NCBI GenBank assembly: GCA_021234155.1
Contig: JAJEKV010000009.1
Span: forward strand, 7,429,546 to 7,493,545
Direction: 5' to 3'
Length of the DNA: 64,000 nucleotides
Source: Isoetes taiwanensis
Lineage: Eukaryota > Streptophyta > Lycopodiopsida > Isoetales > Isoetaceae
Positions 44,971 through 55,410 of this stretch are shown here, one piece after another. Within the stretch, counting starts at the first letter, position 1; each line of letters opens with the position of its first letter. The notes beneath the pieces are model-generated. The model was not told where the DNA came from. It saw nothing but the letters and a program-made list of their open reading frames with translations, and did no database searches. A program made the position numbers and the translations under genes.

Positions 44971-46452
44971 CGGACTTGGCTATGGCTCTGACTATGGCTC
45001 TGCACCTCGGATTCTGCCCTCCCTTCCGCGCCTACCGGCATGGCAGAGAGAAGCTGGCTCAGGCTGTAGCTGGTTCTGGATTCTTGTCGGACTTCTAGGA
45101 ATTTTTTGCTCTAAAATTTGATTCAAGTAGGCTCGAAAGGTATTCCGGCGAATGGGGTCGTGAAATCTTGAAGAAATCCTTAAGCTCCATGGATCCCCGA
45201 TTGAAGTAAACGGACTCAATAACAGAGTTCAGCTTGAAGTTAGCAGCATCAGAGATGGTCATCAGAAGGAAAACAACTGTTTGCTCAGCCAAACAGGGTA
45301 TTTAAAAAAAAAAGGGGATCTGCAGGCGGAAATCTTCAGATTATAATCATTCAAAGGAAATAACCAAAGGATCAAGAGCATAAAATTACAGAGATACATT
45401 AATTGCTGAGTCCAAGGTGATCATGGTTTAGATTGGGCTTCCGATGCTTGACTTCAAGGAAAAGCTCTGGACTTCTCTAAAAACGATAGCGAGGAATGAT
45501 TCGATTGCTCTTCAACAAGGTCCTGTTCAGCCTGTGCGAAACAATCCAGAGTCTTATGTTCAGCTGCAAAAGGTTGATTACCTGTTTTATAGAGAGCTAT
45601 AGTCAGAGATCTTCATACGATATATGATTAATAGAAGAGTGTTTTTACCTTTTATGCAAGCGCCGAACTCCATCGCCCGCAGTTGGTGGGTGATCTCTTT
45701 CTATTGGAAATCCAAGCCAAATTGGAAATCTATGATTTATAGGAAAGCAGGCATGCATTGGCACATGCAAAAAGCCGGAATAAGCATGCAGAGCTCGAAG
45801 GCATGCAGTCTGCATGGAGCGGATTCGTGGTCGGAAGCAGCGCCATAGCCGAAGCTCCAGTTCTGCATCACCGGAGCGAAAGTGGTCGCCATGGCCGGCC
45901 ATGGCGTTTCAGATGTCATTGAATTTTCGTAAGGCCCCTAGCTCAAACCTTATCTAGACTGTAGGATTCAGACAGTGTCAGTTTCATACCGCCTGGTCGT
46001 TTTCCCTTCCTTTCCCACACGTGCCTACCTACCCTGCAATTTTCCCGTTGAAGCTTTATCTCACCCGTTTATTGTGATGATCACTTTTAAAGTAAGGTTT
46101 CCTATGTATTCAAGGTTAGGTTTCTACATAAGGGCCCTAGGGGGTGTTGACATGTATTTGTGGCCAAGGTGGATGTATGAGTCCCCCCCTAGCCATTTTT
46201 TCCTTTTTATCTCCCTAGTGGTTGGCATTTTTCACTACAATTTCTCCTTGACTTAATGGATCAAGGGGTCTAATCCGAATGTTATGGGCCATCAGGTTGT
46301 GGATTCAATTTCGTTCTTGGTATTTGGCCCCCCCTTGGTTCTTGGTTTTGTAATGAATGTGAAGGTTGCGATTGGATGTCTTGAATGCTACAATTGGTCT
46401 TGATTGCAAAGGCTCAAGTGGTACACAAGTTCCTACTTCTTGCTATATAGGA
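44971..46452. other. unassigned; one coding-like block
   Basis: Plus strand 45437-45602 reads IGLPMLDFKEKLWTSLKTIA then RNDSIALQQGPVQPVRN and LQKVDYLFYREL before TAG. The frame is clean and protein-like, but I cannot name the family. It might be an exon of a host gene. Elsewhere nothing is recognised. Confidence 0.35.
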
Positions 46453-46558
46453 TACAACTTATCCTAACAATGGCATTATATTGTAACAATGGCATTTGGC
46501 ATGTTTACAACTTATCATAACAATGGCATTATATTGTAACAATGGCATTTGGCATGTT
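46453..46558. repeat. 53-bp tandem duplication
   Basis: TACAACTTATC(C/A)TAACAATG...GGCATGTT occurs twice at a 53-base step with one substitution visible. Confidence 0.9.
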
Positions 46559-46929
46559 GTTAAATTTCCTGATGTTTTGTACCCAAAATTGCACTTAAAC
46601 GCGCATATTTGAAACGGGATTGTTATATTACCAAAGCACGAATTGGTTCTTTTTTACCATTGGGTATTCTATTCTTAATATTTGTGTCCATTCACTAAGA
46701 AAAAAAGAAGTATGTATTCATACAGGCCGTGTACAATTTTATTACTAATATAAAGCATTATTCATGAATGGCTAATATGTTTTAGACGTAACATAATCTT
46801 GTCAATCACAATTGGTCTAGGCACTGAGCTTTGCAAGCCTCTTCTTGGTCCATGTACAATTCATAATAAAATTCCCTGTTCAAACAATAAGCCCCGACAT
46901 AAGAAATGACCGAACAAGAACCATGAAAA
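46559..46929. other. unassigned
   Basis: AT-rich; nothing recognised. Confidence 0.35.
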
Positions 46930-47002
46930 CGAAAAGACAACAAGAAACATGAAAACACACTTTCGGGCCACCGGAGGGCAACCCTCCGTGCGCAGCACCT
47001 TG
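46930..47002 (+). repeat. hairpin terminus family 2, copy B (Helitron-like?)
   Basis: ACATGAAAACACACTTTCGGG leads to the hairpin GGAGGG (46973-46978)/CCCTCC (46982-46987), then GTGCGCAGCAC and CTTG (46999-47002), with T next. It shares the ACATGAAAACACACT part as well with copy C at 58030. Confidence 0.5.
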
Positions 47003-47151
47003 TTTTAATAAAAATTCATGTTGGTTTGGCTATTAATGATTTATTATACAAATATTGTGATATCGAGAAAGGGTAATCCCCTTTTCTTTAAGCAAAAGAT
47101 GGGAAATAGTTTGACTAATCCTAAAAAAGGAAATAGAATCTTGTTTTTGGG

Positions 47152-47285
47152 TTGCCCCTAGGGGGCAAACCCTTGGTTATGTGGGTTTGTGGCATATCCT
47201 AGGTATATGTTAGAATATACCTAGGATATGCTGGTGACTGCTCCAAACCTATTGTTCCCTGTAAACTGGCGGTCACCTGCATTGT
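47152..47285 (+). repeat. dispersed ~135-bp repeat, copy 2
   Basis: Same unit as at 44837-44970 (GGTTGCCCCTAGGGGGCAA...CCTGTAAACTGGCGGTCA). It ends about 55 bases before the LRR gene's start codon, so it may form part of its promoter or leader. Confidence 0.75.
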
Positions 47286-47338
47286 GGGTCGCTGATGTTT
47301 GAACCGGCTAACTGGCAATACAGACAAGGCATCTGGCT

Positions 47339-47583
47339 ATGGTGACCGAGACGAAGCCCTCTAACTGTTCTTGGGGGGCAGGGTCTTTGGATTATATGGC
47401 TCTAGATCCGTTACCATTAGCAGATTCGAGAAAGATTTATATCAGAAAGGGGACCCATGCTATTCAAGATGAAAGATCCTTGGTGGAATTGAAGGAAGCT
47501 TTGCAAGCTTCAACAAGCAGTGCCCTAGATACCTGGGTGTCTGGTACTGATCCATGTTCTTGGACGAGGATCATTTGCATGGG
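47339..47583 (+). pseudogene. LRR receptor-like gene, 5' part (split by retrotransposon)
   Basis: From ATG 47339 the frame includes QDERSLVELKEALQ, STSSALDTWVSGTDPCSW and TRIICMG. This is the plant LRR N-terminal cap (LRRNT_2: ...LL-LK-AL......L-W--GTDPCSW-G--C). No clear signal peptide precedes it; the region before the cap (MVTETKPSNCSW...) is polar, so the true start may be elsewhere. At 47583 a gypsy element interrupts the codon after ICM. The continuation is at 55242. Confidence 0.85.
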
Positions 47584-47966
47584 TGTTAGAGCCTGAACTC
47601 TAACCTTGCAAGAAGGATGAAAAACCCAACAATCCAAGCTCAATCTATCAAATCAAGGCAATGCACAACACAAAGAATCATCATCTCCATAGCTAGATCA
47701 AGTAAAACACTCTCTCTCAATACACCGTCTCTCTCTCTTCTTCTCTCTCTGCTTAGATAATACAGTGATCATAATGGCTCCATAATGCATACGTGCAAAT
47801 ATCCTGCACGCGTGCATGTGCGTATCTCCCTCCATATACGGTATACAATCTCCTATACCACCTCAATAATGGTGAGTGTGGTGAGTGGTAAGTGGTGACC
47901 AATGTGGTGAGTGGTGACAAGTGTGGTGAGTGGTGAATGGTGTGGTGAGTGGTGACGACCCCAACA
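47584..47966 (-). mobile_element. 3' LTR (383 bp) of the gypsy element
   Basis: Starts TGTTAGAGCC and ends GACCCCAACA on the plus strand. It contains a CT-rich microsatellite (47710-47755) and a (GTGGTGAGTG)n minisatellite (47870-47950). It differs from the other LTR by one substitution and a 4-base CTCT indel. Confidence 0.95.
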
Positions 47967-48360
47967 GTGGCGACCACAGTGGGAAAATGTGCCACTCCGT
48001 GGCGGAGAACCCACAATAAAACAAACTCATATGGTCCTTGGGACATGTCCCCAAATGACACATTTACACCCTCCTCAAATCCAAATGACTAATACAAACA
48101 AACTGGTCCAAAATGACAGTGACGAAACAGAGTCTTTGTAACTGTGGCAAACTTTGAAAGCTGATATCTTGAGTTCCAGAACTCCGTTTGACCTGCACCA
48201 TAGCTCGTTGGATTCGTATCGCCGAAACGCATCTTTTGATGTAGGATAGATGAAGTATTATGGAACTGTTACCACCTGTTTTTACAAAAAAACGACCTGC
48301 TTTAACCCAAAAGTTCTCCACAAATTCTCTGTAATTGGAGCTATACCAAATCTGAATCCC

Positions 48361-49125
48361 TTAGAACAGCACTTCTCTTTCAAAATAAGGCCTGAGATCC
48401 TTGCCATTTCTGGGATTAGGCAACAATTCCCCTTCTGGAGTCATCAAGTAGAAAGCCCCACCAGGTACCTCTTTATCAATCAGAAATGGGCCTTCCCATG
48501 GGCTTTGAAATTTGGATAGATGCTTCTTAGTGGTCCTGCACAACACCAATTGGCCTTCCTCAAATGGATTGACAACCTGTAACTTGTCTTTGATAAGCTT
48601 TACTTTCTGTTTATGCCTCATATTAAAGTCTGCTGCTTCTTGTCTCATCTCTTGCAATTGCAGCAAATCATCCATCCTATTATGCACTTGATTTGGAGTT
48701 GGAACTTCTCCCAAATTGTCATAATAAGGGAGCTCCACAAATGAACACAAAGGAATGTCCAAATGAATAGGCATCACAGCTTGCACTCCATAAACCAATT
48801 CAAATGGTGTAAATCCTGTAGCCAACTTGTAAGTACACCTGAAACTCCATAAGGCACCTGTCAAGGCTTCATGCCAATTTCTTTGATTATCCTTCACTGT
48901 TTTAGCCAAGATAGCTTTCAGAATTTTGTTAGTAGACTCAGCTTGCCCATTGCCCTGTGGATAATAAGCAGAAGCTTGCACATGTTGAACACCAATCTTT
49001 TCTGTTAACTGAGCTACTACTTTCCCCATGAAATGAGTTCCCCGATCAGACAAAAGAATGGTTGGAACACCAAACCGAGAAATCAAATTGTGATAAAGAA
49101 AGCTTACTGTAGTATTCTGTAGCAT
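48361..49125 (-). pseudogene. gypsy integrase, C-terminal part
   Basis: The frame carries the second and third catalytic residues of the DDE core: LSDRGTHFMGK (D) and YYPQGNGQAESTNKILK (E). An integrase C-terminal region (FEEGQLVLCRTTKKHLSKFQ, WEGPFLIDKEV, GAFYLMTPEGELLPNPRNG) follows. It overlaps the preceding frame at 49046-49125; a frameshift separates it from the first catalytic Asp. It ends at 48361 with no chromodomain. Confidence 0.88.
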
Positions 49126-50225
49126 GCTTTGCTGGAATTGCTTCTACCCACTTCGTAAACATACATGTGGCTGCCAAGATATACTTATGACCTTTGGAAG
49201 ATGGAGGATTGATAGGCCCAATGTAATCTAGTTCCCACATATGAAATGGACCAACACTCAAAATAGGATGGAATGGCATATTATTATGGCCTGTTAACTG
49301 CTTGTGCCTTTGACACTTCTCACATTTGCTAACAAAGTCTCTAGTATCCTTGTAAAGAGTTGACCAATAATATCCCCAATGAAGGATCTTCCTAGCTGTG
49401 GTTCTGGCTGCAAAATGCCCCTGGCAATCATGTGCTTGTTGCAACAAATCATGAGTTTGCTGACCAGCAACACATCTTAATAAGAGACCTTCCATAGTCC
49501 TCTTATAAAGAATAGCCTCATGCACCAGATAACCAGCTGCTTGTACTCTAAGAGCATGCTTTTGTTGCTTTGAAAAAGATGAAGGATAAGTCTGATCTTG
49601 CAAATACCTGTATATATTGGCATACCAAAGATCCACGGTCTCAATGAACCCTTGTAATACGCCATTATCCGGAACTGCTACTGGCTGGTCTGTTTCCTCT
49701 TCTATTTCAGCACCACTACTCAAATAGGCACTTGGATTATGAGCTCCTTGAGCCATCTTAACATACTTCAACTCAAATTCTTGTATGATAAGAGCCCATC
49801 TTGTAAACTTAGGATCTTGGATAGTCTTGTTGTAAATGCATGGCAATGGGTTCACATCCATATGAATGTAAACATACTGTACATTTGCTGAATTCCATTG
49901 TGAAGGAAGAAGATAATGTCTAAATTTATTCAAGGCCCACTTCAATGCCAACCCAAGATGCTCCACATGAGTCCATTTCTGCTCTTGTGGAGTTAACAAC
50001 CTGCTAGCATAGTAATTCACATCATAATGCTTTTGCTGATTTTTCTGACATAGTGTGACAGCCAAAGCTTGCTCCCAAACAGTAAAGAATAAATGAAAAG
50101 GCTCACTCATTCTTGGAGGAATCAGCAAAGTTCTCTCTTTCAATTGTCCAAGACACCATTCAAATGCTTCTTGAGCATCCTCCTTCCATCTAAAATTCTG
50201 CCCTTGCTTCATACAATCCACAAGT
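49046..50225 (-). pseudogene. gypsy RNase H and integrase N-terminal part
   Basis: RNase H: KEDAQEAFEWCLGQLKER, FFTVWEQALAVTLCQK and YASRLLTPQEQKWTHVEHLG. The usual first catalytic Asp (VDAS) reads TVWE. Then the integrase HHCC zinc finger (AHDCQGH...CEKCQRHK) and the core start (MWELDYIGPINPPSSKGHKY, first Asp; FTKWVEAIPAKHAT). The codon at the 50225 edge was joined to the RT frame before the inverted-repeat element entered. Confidence 0.88.
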
Positions 50226-50780
50226 CATTAGAGGTAATTTGAGATCTCCTTTTGTCCCCATAAGAATCCTCCAATAGAATGAGTACTCTACATCAAACTG
50301 CAATTAATGCAGCATTAACAACTTCATTGCTGTCGTTTTTTCCCTATAACTTTTGATCTACTCATGAAAATGCTGCGGCGTTTGTTGCATTAGATGCAGA
50401 ATGAAAAGATCTTTCAAGTGATATATGGTTATGATGTATTTCAATACAAGCCATATGTGTTAACCTTAAAAAATATGGTTTTTTGCTCTTTTCTTATATA
50501 TTTACATCCCAAAAGATATAACAATGGGTTGTCATTAGAAAGATCTTGAGGAGACGAATCCATTGCCACAAATAGTGTTCGAATCGGAGTTTTTGATCAA
50601 AAGTTATAGTAGAAAAATGACACTGCAAAAGTTAGTTAGAACTGCATTAATTACTGTTGCCACATAATACTGGAATAAAATACACTGGAGCTCTTCTTTT
50701 ATTGGACAGTTTAAAAAGCTGATGTGGCTTTTTAAGCATCCCTTAATGGGACAAAATGAGATCTCAAATTACCTCTAATG
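50226..50780. mobile_element. 555-bp inverted-repeat element (MITE-like) inside pol
   Basis: The ends 50226-50258 and 50748-50780 are inverted repeats, 32 of 33 matching, beginning CATTAGAGGTAATTTGAGAT. The interior is AT-rich with no ORF. The element separates the RT frame (ends ...FAKVTQP) from the RNase H frame (LVDCMKQGQ). Taking out 556 bases would restore the frame exactly, so any target duplication is at most one base. The superfamily is unknown. Confidence 0.85.
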
Positions 50781-51884
50781 TGGCTGGGTTACTTTAGCAA
50801 AATTATGCAAATACCTCCTACTAAAACTGAGTTGGCCATATAAGCTTCTCACTTGTGATACATTTGTAGGTGGTTTTACCTTCTCCAAGGCTGCAATCTT
50901 ACTATGATCCACTTGTAATCCCTTTTCTGAAACATAATTGCCCAATAATTTTCCTCCTCTAGTGAAGAAAATACACTTAGCAGGATTCAAACTTATGCCA
51001 TACAATCGGCATCTTTCAAGAACTTTTCTGAGATGATCCAAGTGATCCCTTCTTGGATTCGAAAACACTGTTAAGTCATCTATAAAGACTCTTAAAAAGT
51101 CTAAAATATCATGAAAAGCATATGTCATAGCTCGCTGAAATGTGGCTGGAGCATTTGTGAGGCCAAAAGGTAATACCTTGTAAGCATAGATGCCAAAAGG
51201 TGTTCGAAACGCCGTCATTGCTTGATGTGGTGCATAGATTTGGATCTGATTATATCCTGAATAACCATCCAAGAACGAATAGGCCTGATTTCCTGCAACA
51301 ATATCCAACAAAGTGTCTATGAATGGTGTAGGAAAATGATCTCTTTTGGTAGCTTTATTGAGATCCCTGTAATCAATGCATACTCGGATTGAGTTATTTG
51401 GCTTTCTCACTGGAACAATAGAACTGATCCAATCTGAATTTGGCACTGGTACAATAAATCCTGCCTCCAAAAGCTTCATGACTTCAACCTTTACTTGCTC
51501 CTCTATGGCTGGACTCATTCTCCTTTGAGCTTGTTGGACTGGTTTTGATCCTTGTTTCAAATCAATGGTATGAACCACAACCTCTGGTGGAATGCCTTTC
51601 AATTCTTTGTAATTTCTTGCCAAAACATCTCTGAATTCTCTTAACAAAGATATCAAATCGCGTTCCTCCTCTTGAGTAAGATCTCCTCCAATAGTAACCA
51701 ATTCTTCTTGATTTCCTTGAGAAATATTGATGTTCTTGATTTGAATGTGGTATTTGTAATGAATGTGGTGAGTGTGGTGACGAATGTGGTGAATGTGGTG
51801 GCGTGGTGAATGTGGTGCATGTGATGACCGTGGTGGTGTGTAATGGATGTGGTGGATGTGATGATTGTGATGAATTTGGTGCAT
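50781..51884 (-). pseudogene. gypsy reverse transcriptase
   Basis: A nearly intact RT reading frame: GIPPEVVVHTIDLKQG, SSIVPVRKPNNSIRVCIDY, RDLNKATKRDHFPTPFID, FLDGYSGYNQIQI, KVLPFGLTNAPATFQRAM, and the active site FIDDLTVFS. It ends in the thumb/connection (AALEKVKPPTNVSQVRSL). At the N-terminus is a His-rich run (HHIHHIHYTPP...) made by a CAC/ATT minisatellite at 51750-51890. It stops at the inserted element. Confidence 0.93.
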
Positions 51885-51931
51885 GTGGTATTTGTAATGA
51901 CTGTGGTGAATATGGACTGGTCTGATTTACC

Positions 51932-52231
51932 TCATCCTCCGAGAATGTGCGCATGCCACCAAGCTTCTTGTACTTGTATAGTGGGCTGATTTACATTTAC
52001 CCCATCCATGCTTGATGTCAAAATCAGCATCTCTACTTGATCTAGATCAATACCTTGCTGAAATAAAGTGTCATCAATGGGTCTTTGAATGGACTCCTCC
52101 TTCATGTTTACAAGAGTCTCTTGTAACTCACCTTCACCAATACTTTCAAGTCTTTGGATATACTTATCCGCAACTTGCTGCTGTAAATGACATATTTCTG
52201 AAATTTGGGTACCTTTTAACCACTTGTACAA
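51932..52231 (-). pseudogene. gypsy protease-RT linker
   Basis: A 99-codon frame (QQVADKYIQRLESIGEGE, QGIDLDQVEMLIL) between protease and RT, in another frame than either. It probably is the polyprotein linker displaced by frameshifts near 52225 and 51940. Confidence 0.55.
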
Positions 52232-53787
52232 AGTCTTATCTTCCTGTCACCCACTTCCAAGACATGAAAACAACTAAGACCTTGATGCCCCGACACCATA
52301 GCATTCTTTCTTTGCTGATTTCTAAGGGGCGGGCTGCTCAAAGAAGGATTGCAAAGAAAGGTACATTTTGCTGATTTCAGAGGATGATCTATAGTAACCT
52401 TGTGTTCCCCTTGAAAGATGTTCATTTCACGCTTCCTCCATGAAGTCTCAGCTTGTACGGCATCTAACCATGTACGGCTCAGCAACAAAGTATAAGTTTC
52501 AGCATGCACACTCTCTGGAAATTTCAAAACCATGAAATCCAAGATTGCTTCCACCTCATAAACCTTGCATAAGACATTTCTTATGACCCCCATAGGCTGC
52601 ACCTTCATTTGATTGAATGCTTTGAGCATCATAGTTGTCGGTTCCATCAGTTTCAATCCAACTTGAAGCATTATGTGGTAAGGCATTACATTCACTCCAC
52701 TGCCGGTATCTATGTTGGCCTCTTTGATTAGATATCCATTAATACTCACATCACAAAGAAATGGCCCAGGATCCTTGGATTGCCGGGCTGGTGGCTCCAT
52801 TCTCCTCTTGTCGGTATCATTTGACATGATTTGTTGGACTGAAATTTCTGATTTTGTTCTTCCCCCTAACTCTTGCAACAAATTTGGAGAATAATGCATC
52901 AATTGCTCAAGAGTAAGTGTAACTTTAGTGGCCAAAACTTGGCTGATCACATCATCTTCATTCTGAATTTCCTCATCCACCATAGGAGGCATCACTATGG
53001 GCTGATTTACCTCTATAGACTGAAACTGTTCTGTGGGCAGCACATTGAATTGCACCTTCTTAGGTGTTGACACCTTCAAAGCTTGTTCCTTCAAAGCCTT
53101 TGGAAAAGAGGTCTTAGTCTTCTCCGCAATTCGCACTACTCTTGGTTCTTGCACCACCTTTTGTGATCTTGTCACCGCATTTACTTCTCCAATCTCTTCT
53201 TCTTGCTGAAATGGGTCATTTTCCACCTCAACAAATCCACAATTTACTACTGATTTTGCCTTCTCTTGCTTCTTAAGCTCCTCAATAAGAGCCTTAACTT
53301 GAGGATTATCAATGTACTTTACATCTTGAATGCGAACATCATTATTAGGAAGAGGTGCAGATTCAAACACTTGCTGCCTTGGTGGATACTTGTTGGTTGC
53401 CCATTCCGGTTTCCCATGAATTTTCCAACAAGTAGTCTCATCATGCTTGAATTTATCACATAACTTGCAATACAAATGAGCCTTACTTGGATACCATCCC
53501 TGTTTTGGCTGCACCATTTGTGTGGAGCCCATTGGAGCTTGTTGAGCAATTGGAGCTTGTGGCATCATTGGAACTTGTGGTATAATAGGTGCTGCTTGCA
53601 TTGGTTGAATAGGAATAGGTGGTGGTTGTTGCATAACAGCAAATACCGGATTGGCCCTTTCAAAGAATCTCTTCTCCCTACATTCTTGATCATTATGGCC
53701 CTTGATTTGGCATCTCGAGCAGAATTTCAGCAATCTACACGTGGTATCAAAATGCCCAATAGACCCACAATACTCACAAGTAATACA
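52216..53787 (-). pseudogene. gypsy gag zinc knuckles and aspartic protease
   Basis: Immediately after a TAG (53788-53790) the same frame continues with zinc knuckles CEYCGSIGHFDTTC and CSRCQIKGHNDQEC. A Gln/Pro-rich linker and a third knuckle CKLCDKFKHDETTC follow. The protease has the catalytic IDTGSGVNVMPYHIM and LLLSRTWLDAVQ. More than 500 codons are open, so damage here is light. Confidence 0.88.
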
Positions 53788-54380
53788 CTACACGTCCCTT
53801 GGCTTCTCACCAATTGTAAGCTTAGAACTTTTGGCTGTAATATCCTCTATTTTATGCTCTGGAGCAGCAACTTCATGAATGTATCCCAGCTTATCTTCAG
53901 CCTTGAGAGCATACTTTTGTGCCTCTAGTAATGTTGTAGGCTGTTTAGCCTTCACCTTATGAGCAATAGCTCGTTTCAGCCCCTTTACATACCATTGAAT
54001 ATCCATTTCATCATTCCTTGCAATCTTCCAATGAACCACGGCTTTAAGAACCGCAATATACCTCTGATTATACTCTCTAATTGATTCATCTTCCTTTTGT
54101 GTGAAATTGGTCCACCTTTCCATAGTCTTATCCTTACCATGAACTTCTTGATAGTTAGCAATGAAAGCTTCCTTTAACTCCTGATATGTCATGGTATCTG
54201 GCTGAGTTTGTGCCCATTCCTCCACTGAATCTTGCAAAGAACTATGAAACCAAAGCAAGTAATCGTGAAGAGGTAACTTACATTGTTTGGCAATACCTCT
54301 CAAACTTCACAATATGCTTCAAAGGATCCCCGATCCACGGATCGTCAAACTTTGGAATCCCCATTGTTCGAAAACCCCAC
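53788..54380 (-). pseudogene. gypsy gag capsid
   Basis: 54303-53791 encodes the retrotransposon gag domain: LPLHDYLLWFHSSLQDSVEEW, MTYQELKEAFIANYQEVHGK and EYNQRYIAVLKAVVHW, ending EKPRDV before TAG. The N-terminal edge (IPKFDDPWIGDPLKHIVKFE) lies in another frame at about 54365-54305, so there is one frameshift. The TAG lies in frame with the zinc knuckles. Confidence 0.88.
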
Positions 54381-54831
54381 CATAGGTGGTAATCTGACCA
54401 TCTCTGCCTCTTCTTGGGTTTCTTGAAATTGGAAAAACGAAATTGAATCTCCCTTCAATTTGAAAACGAAATTGGATTACCTTCTAGATCGGTAAATGGA
54501 ATCAAAACCTCCGGATCGAGAATTAGACCCCGGATCTCGCTCCCAAAATGAAAACGAAATTGAATCTTGATGCAATTTTGAGCCCAAAGATTGACTCACC
54601 GGCCCCCTTCTTGTTACGATAGAGCTTAGTGGGATATCCTTCTTACTTCTCTTGGGCATAAAACTATGCTCCCCTTGTCAAATTTTACTCCACAAATCAA
54701 TTACGGCAAAATCCCCTTCACACAAGAAATTGCTCCTTTCACAATGGTGTCGTTCTTTACCGACGATCACCAATACCAATGGTAACAACTCCTTTTTCAA
54801 TGGAAATTCTTGCCGATTAATGGTCTGTCGA
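54381..54831. other. gypsy 5' leader
   Basis: Untranslated leader between the primer-binding site and gag on the minus strand. It holds no domain. Confidence 0.5.
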
Positions 54832-54849
54832 GCACCGTGGTCGCCAAAT
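54832..54849 (-). other. gypsy primer-binding site
   Basis: On the minus strand the LTR end CTCTAACA is followed by ATTTGGCGACCACGGTGCTC. TTTGGCGA-type sites are used by several plant Ty3/gypsy lineages. The tRNA was not determined. Confidence 0.55.
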
Positions 54850-55236
54850 TGTTAGAGCCTGAACTCTAACCTTGCAAGAAGGATGAAAAACCCAACAATC
54901 CAAGCTCAATCTATCAAATCAAGGCAATGCACAACACAAAGAATCATCATCTCCATAGCTAGATCAAGTAAAACACTCTCTCTCAATACACCGTCTCTCT
55001 CTCTCTCTTCTTCTCTCTCTGCTTAGATAATACAGTGATCATAATGGCTCCATAATGCATACGTGCAAATATCCTGCACGCGTGCATGTGCGTATCTCCC
55101 TCCATATACGGTATACAATCTCCTATACCACCTCAATAATGGTGAGTGTGGTGAGTGGTAAGTGGTGACCAATGTGGTGAGTGGTGACAAGTGTGGTGAG
55201 TGGTGAATGGTGTGGTGAGTGATGACGACCCCAACA
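54850..55236 (-). mobile_element. 5' LTR (387 bp) of the gypsy element
   Basis: Nearly identical partner of 47584-47966, four bases longer in the CT microsatellite and with one substitution near the inner side of the GACGACCCC end. Confidence 0.95.
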
Positions 55237-55241
55237 ATGGG

Positions 55242-55410
55242 CAAAAAAATTACAGCTCTAAATCTTTCTAATCAAAGCTTGTCAGGATCAATCTCTCCTG
55301 TAATAGGAAACCGGGATGCTCTCCAATCCATTGATCTTTCAAAGAATTCTCTCGTGGGTCCTATTCCAGAAACCATTGGAGATCTTTCTAATCTGAGGAT
55401 GATCTATCTA
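55242..55410 (+). pseudogene. LRR receptor-like gene, continuation after the retrotransposon
   Basis: Directly after the ATGGG duplication the interrupted codon continues with KKITALNLSNQSLSGSI, SPVIGNRDALQSIDLSKNSL and VGPIPETIGDLSNLRMI. This is two to three leucine-rich repeats (LxxLxLxxNxLxGxIPxxIG). Joining the two sides of the element keeps the frame, so the gene was intact here at insertion. After LRMI the repeat pattern fades, so a splice junction or earlier damage exists. No kinase domain was found in the window. Confidence 0.88.

Larger units (their letters stand above)
47584..55236 (-). mobile_element. complete Ty3/gypsy LTR retrotransposon, 7,653 bp, inserted in an LRR gene
   Basis: Two LTRs (47584-47966 and 54850-55236) bound a minus-strand gag-protease-RT-RNase H-integrase region. 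The 5-base target duplication is perfect: ATGGG at 47579-47583 and 55237-55241. Each LTR is TGTTAGAG...CCCCAACA on the plus strand. The internal order is protease, RT, RNase H, integrase, as in Ty3/gypsy; no chromodomain is seen. The internal region is interrupted by an in-frame stop, several frameshifts and a 555-bp inverted-repeat element, so it is non-autonomous. Confidence 0.96.

Noticed and set aside
47967-47987. Second primer-binding site next to the left LTR
   Set aside because: GTGGCGACCACAGTGGG resembles a plant primer site, but all coding is on the minus strand, for which the site must lie next to 54850. Probably coincidence or internal duplication.
53476-53928. 150-codon plus-strand frame inside the gypsy element
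   Set aside because: Antisense shadow of the zinc knuckles and gag.
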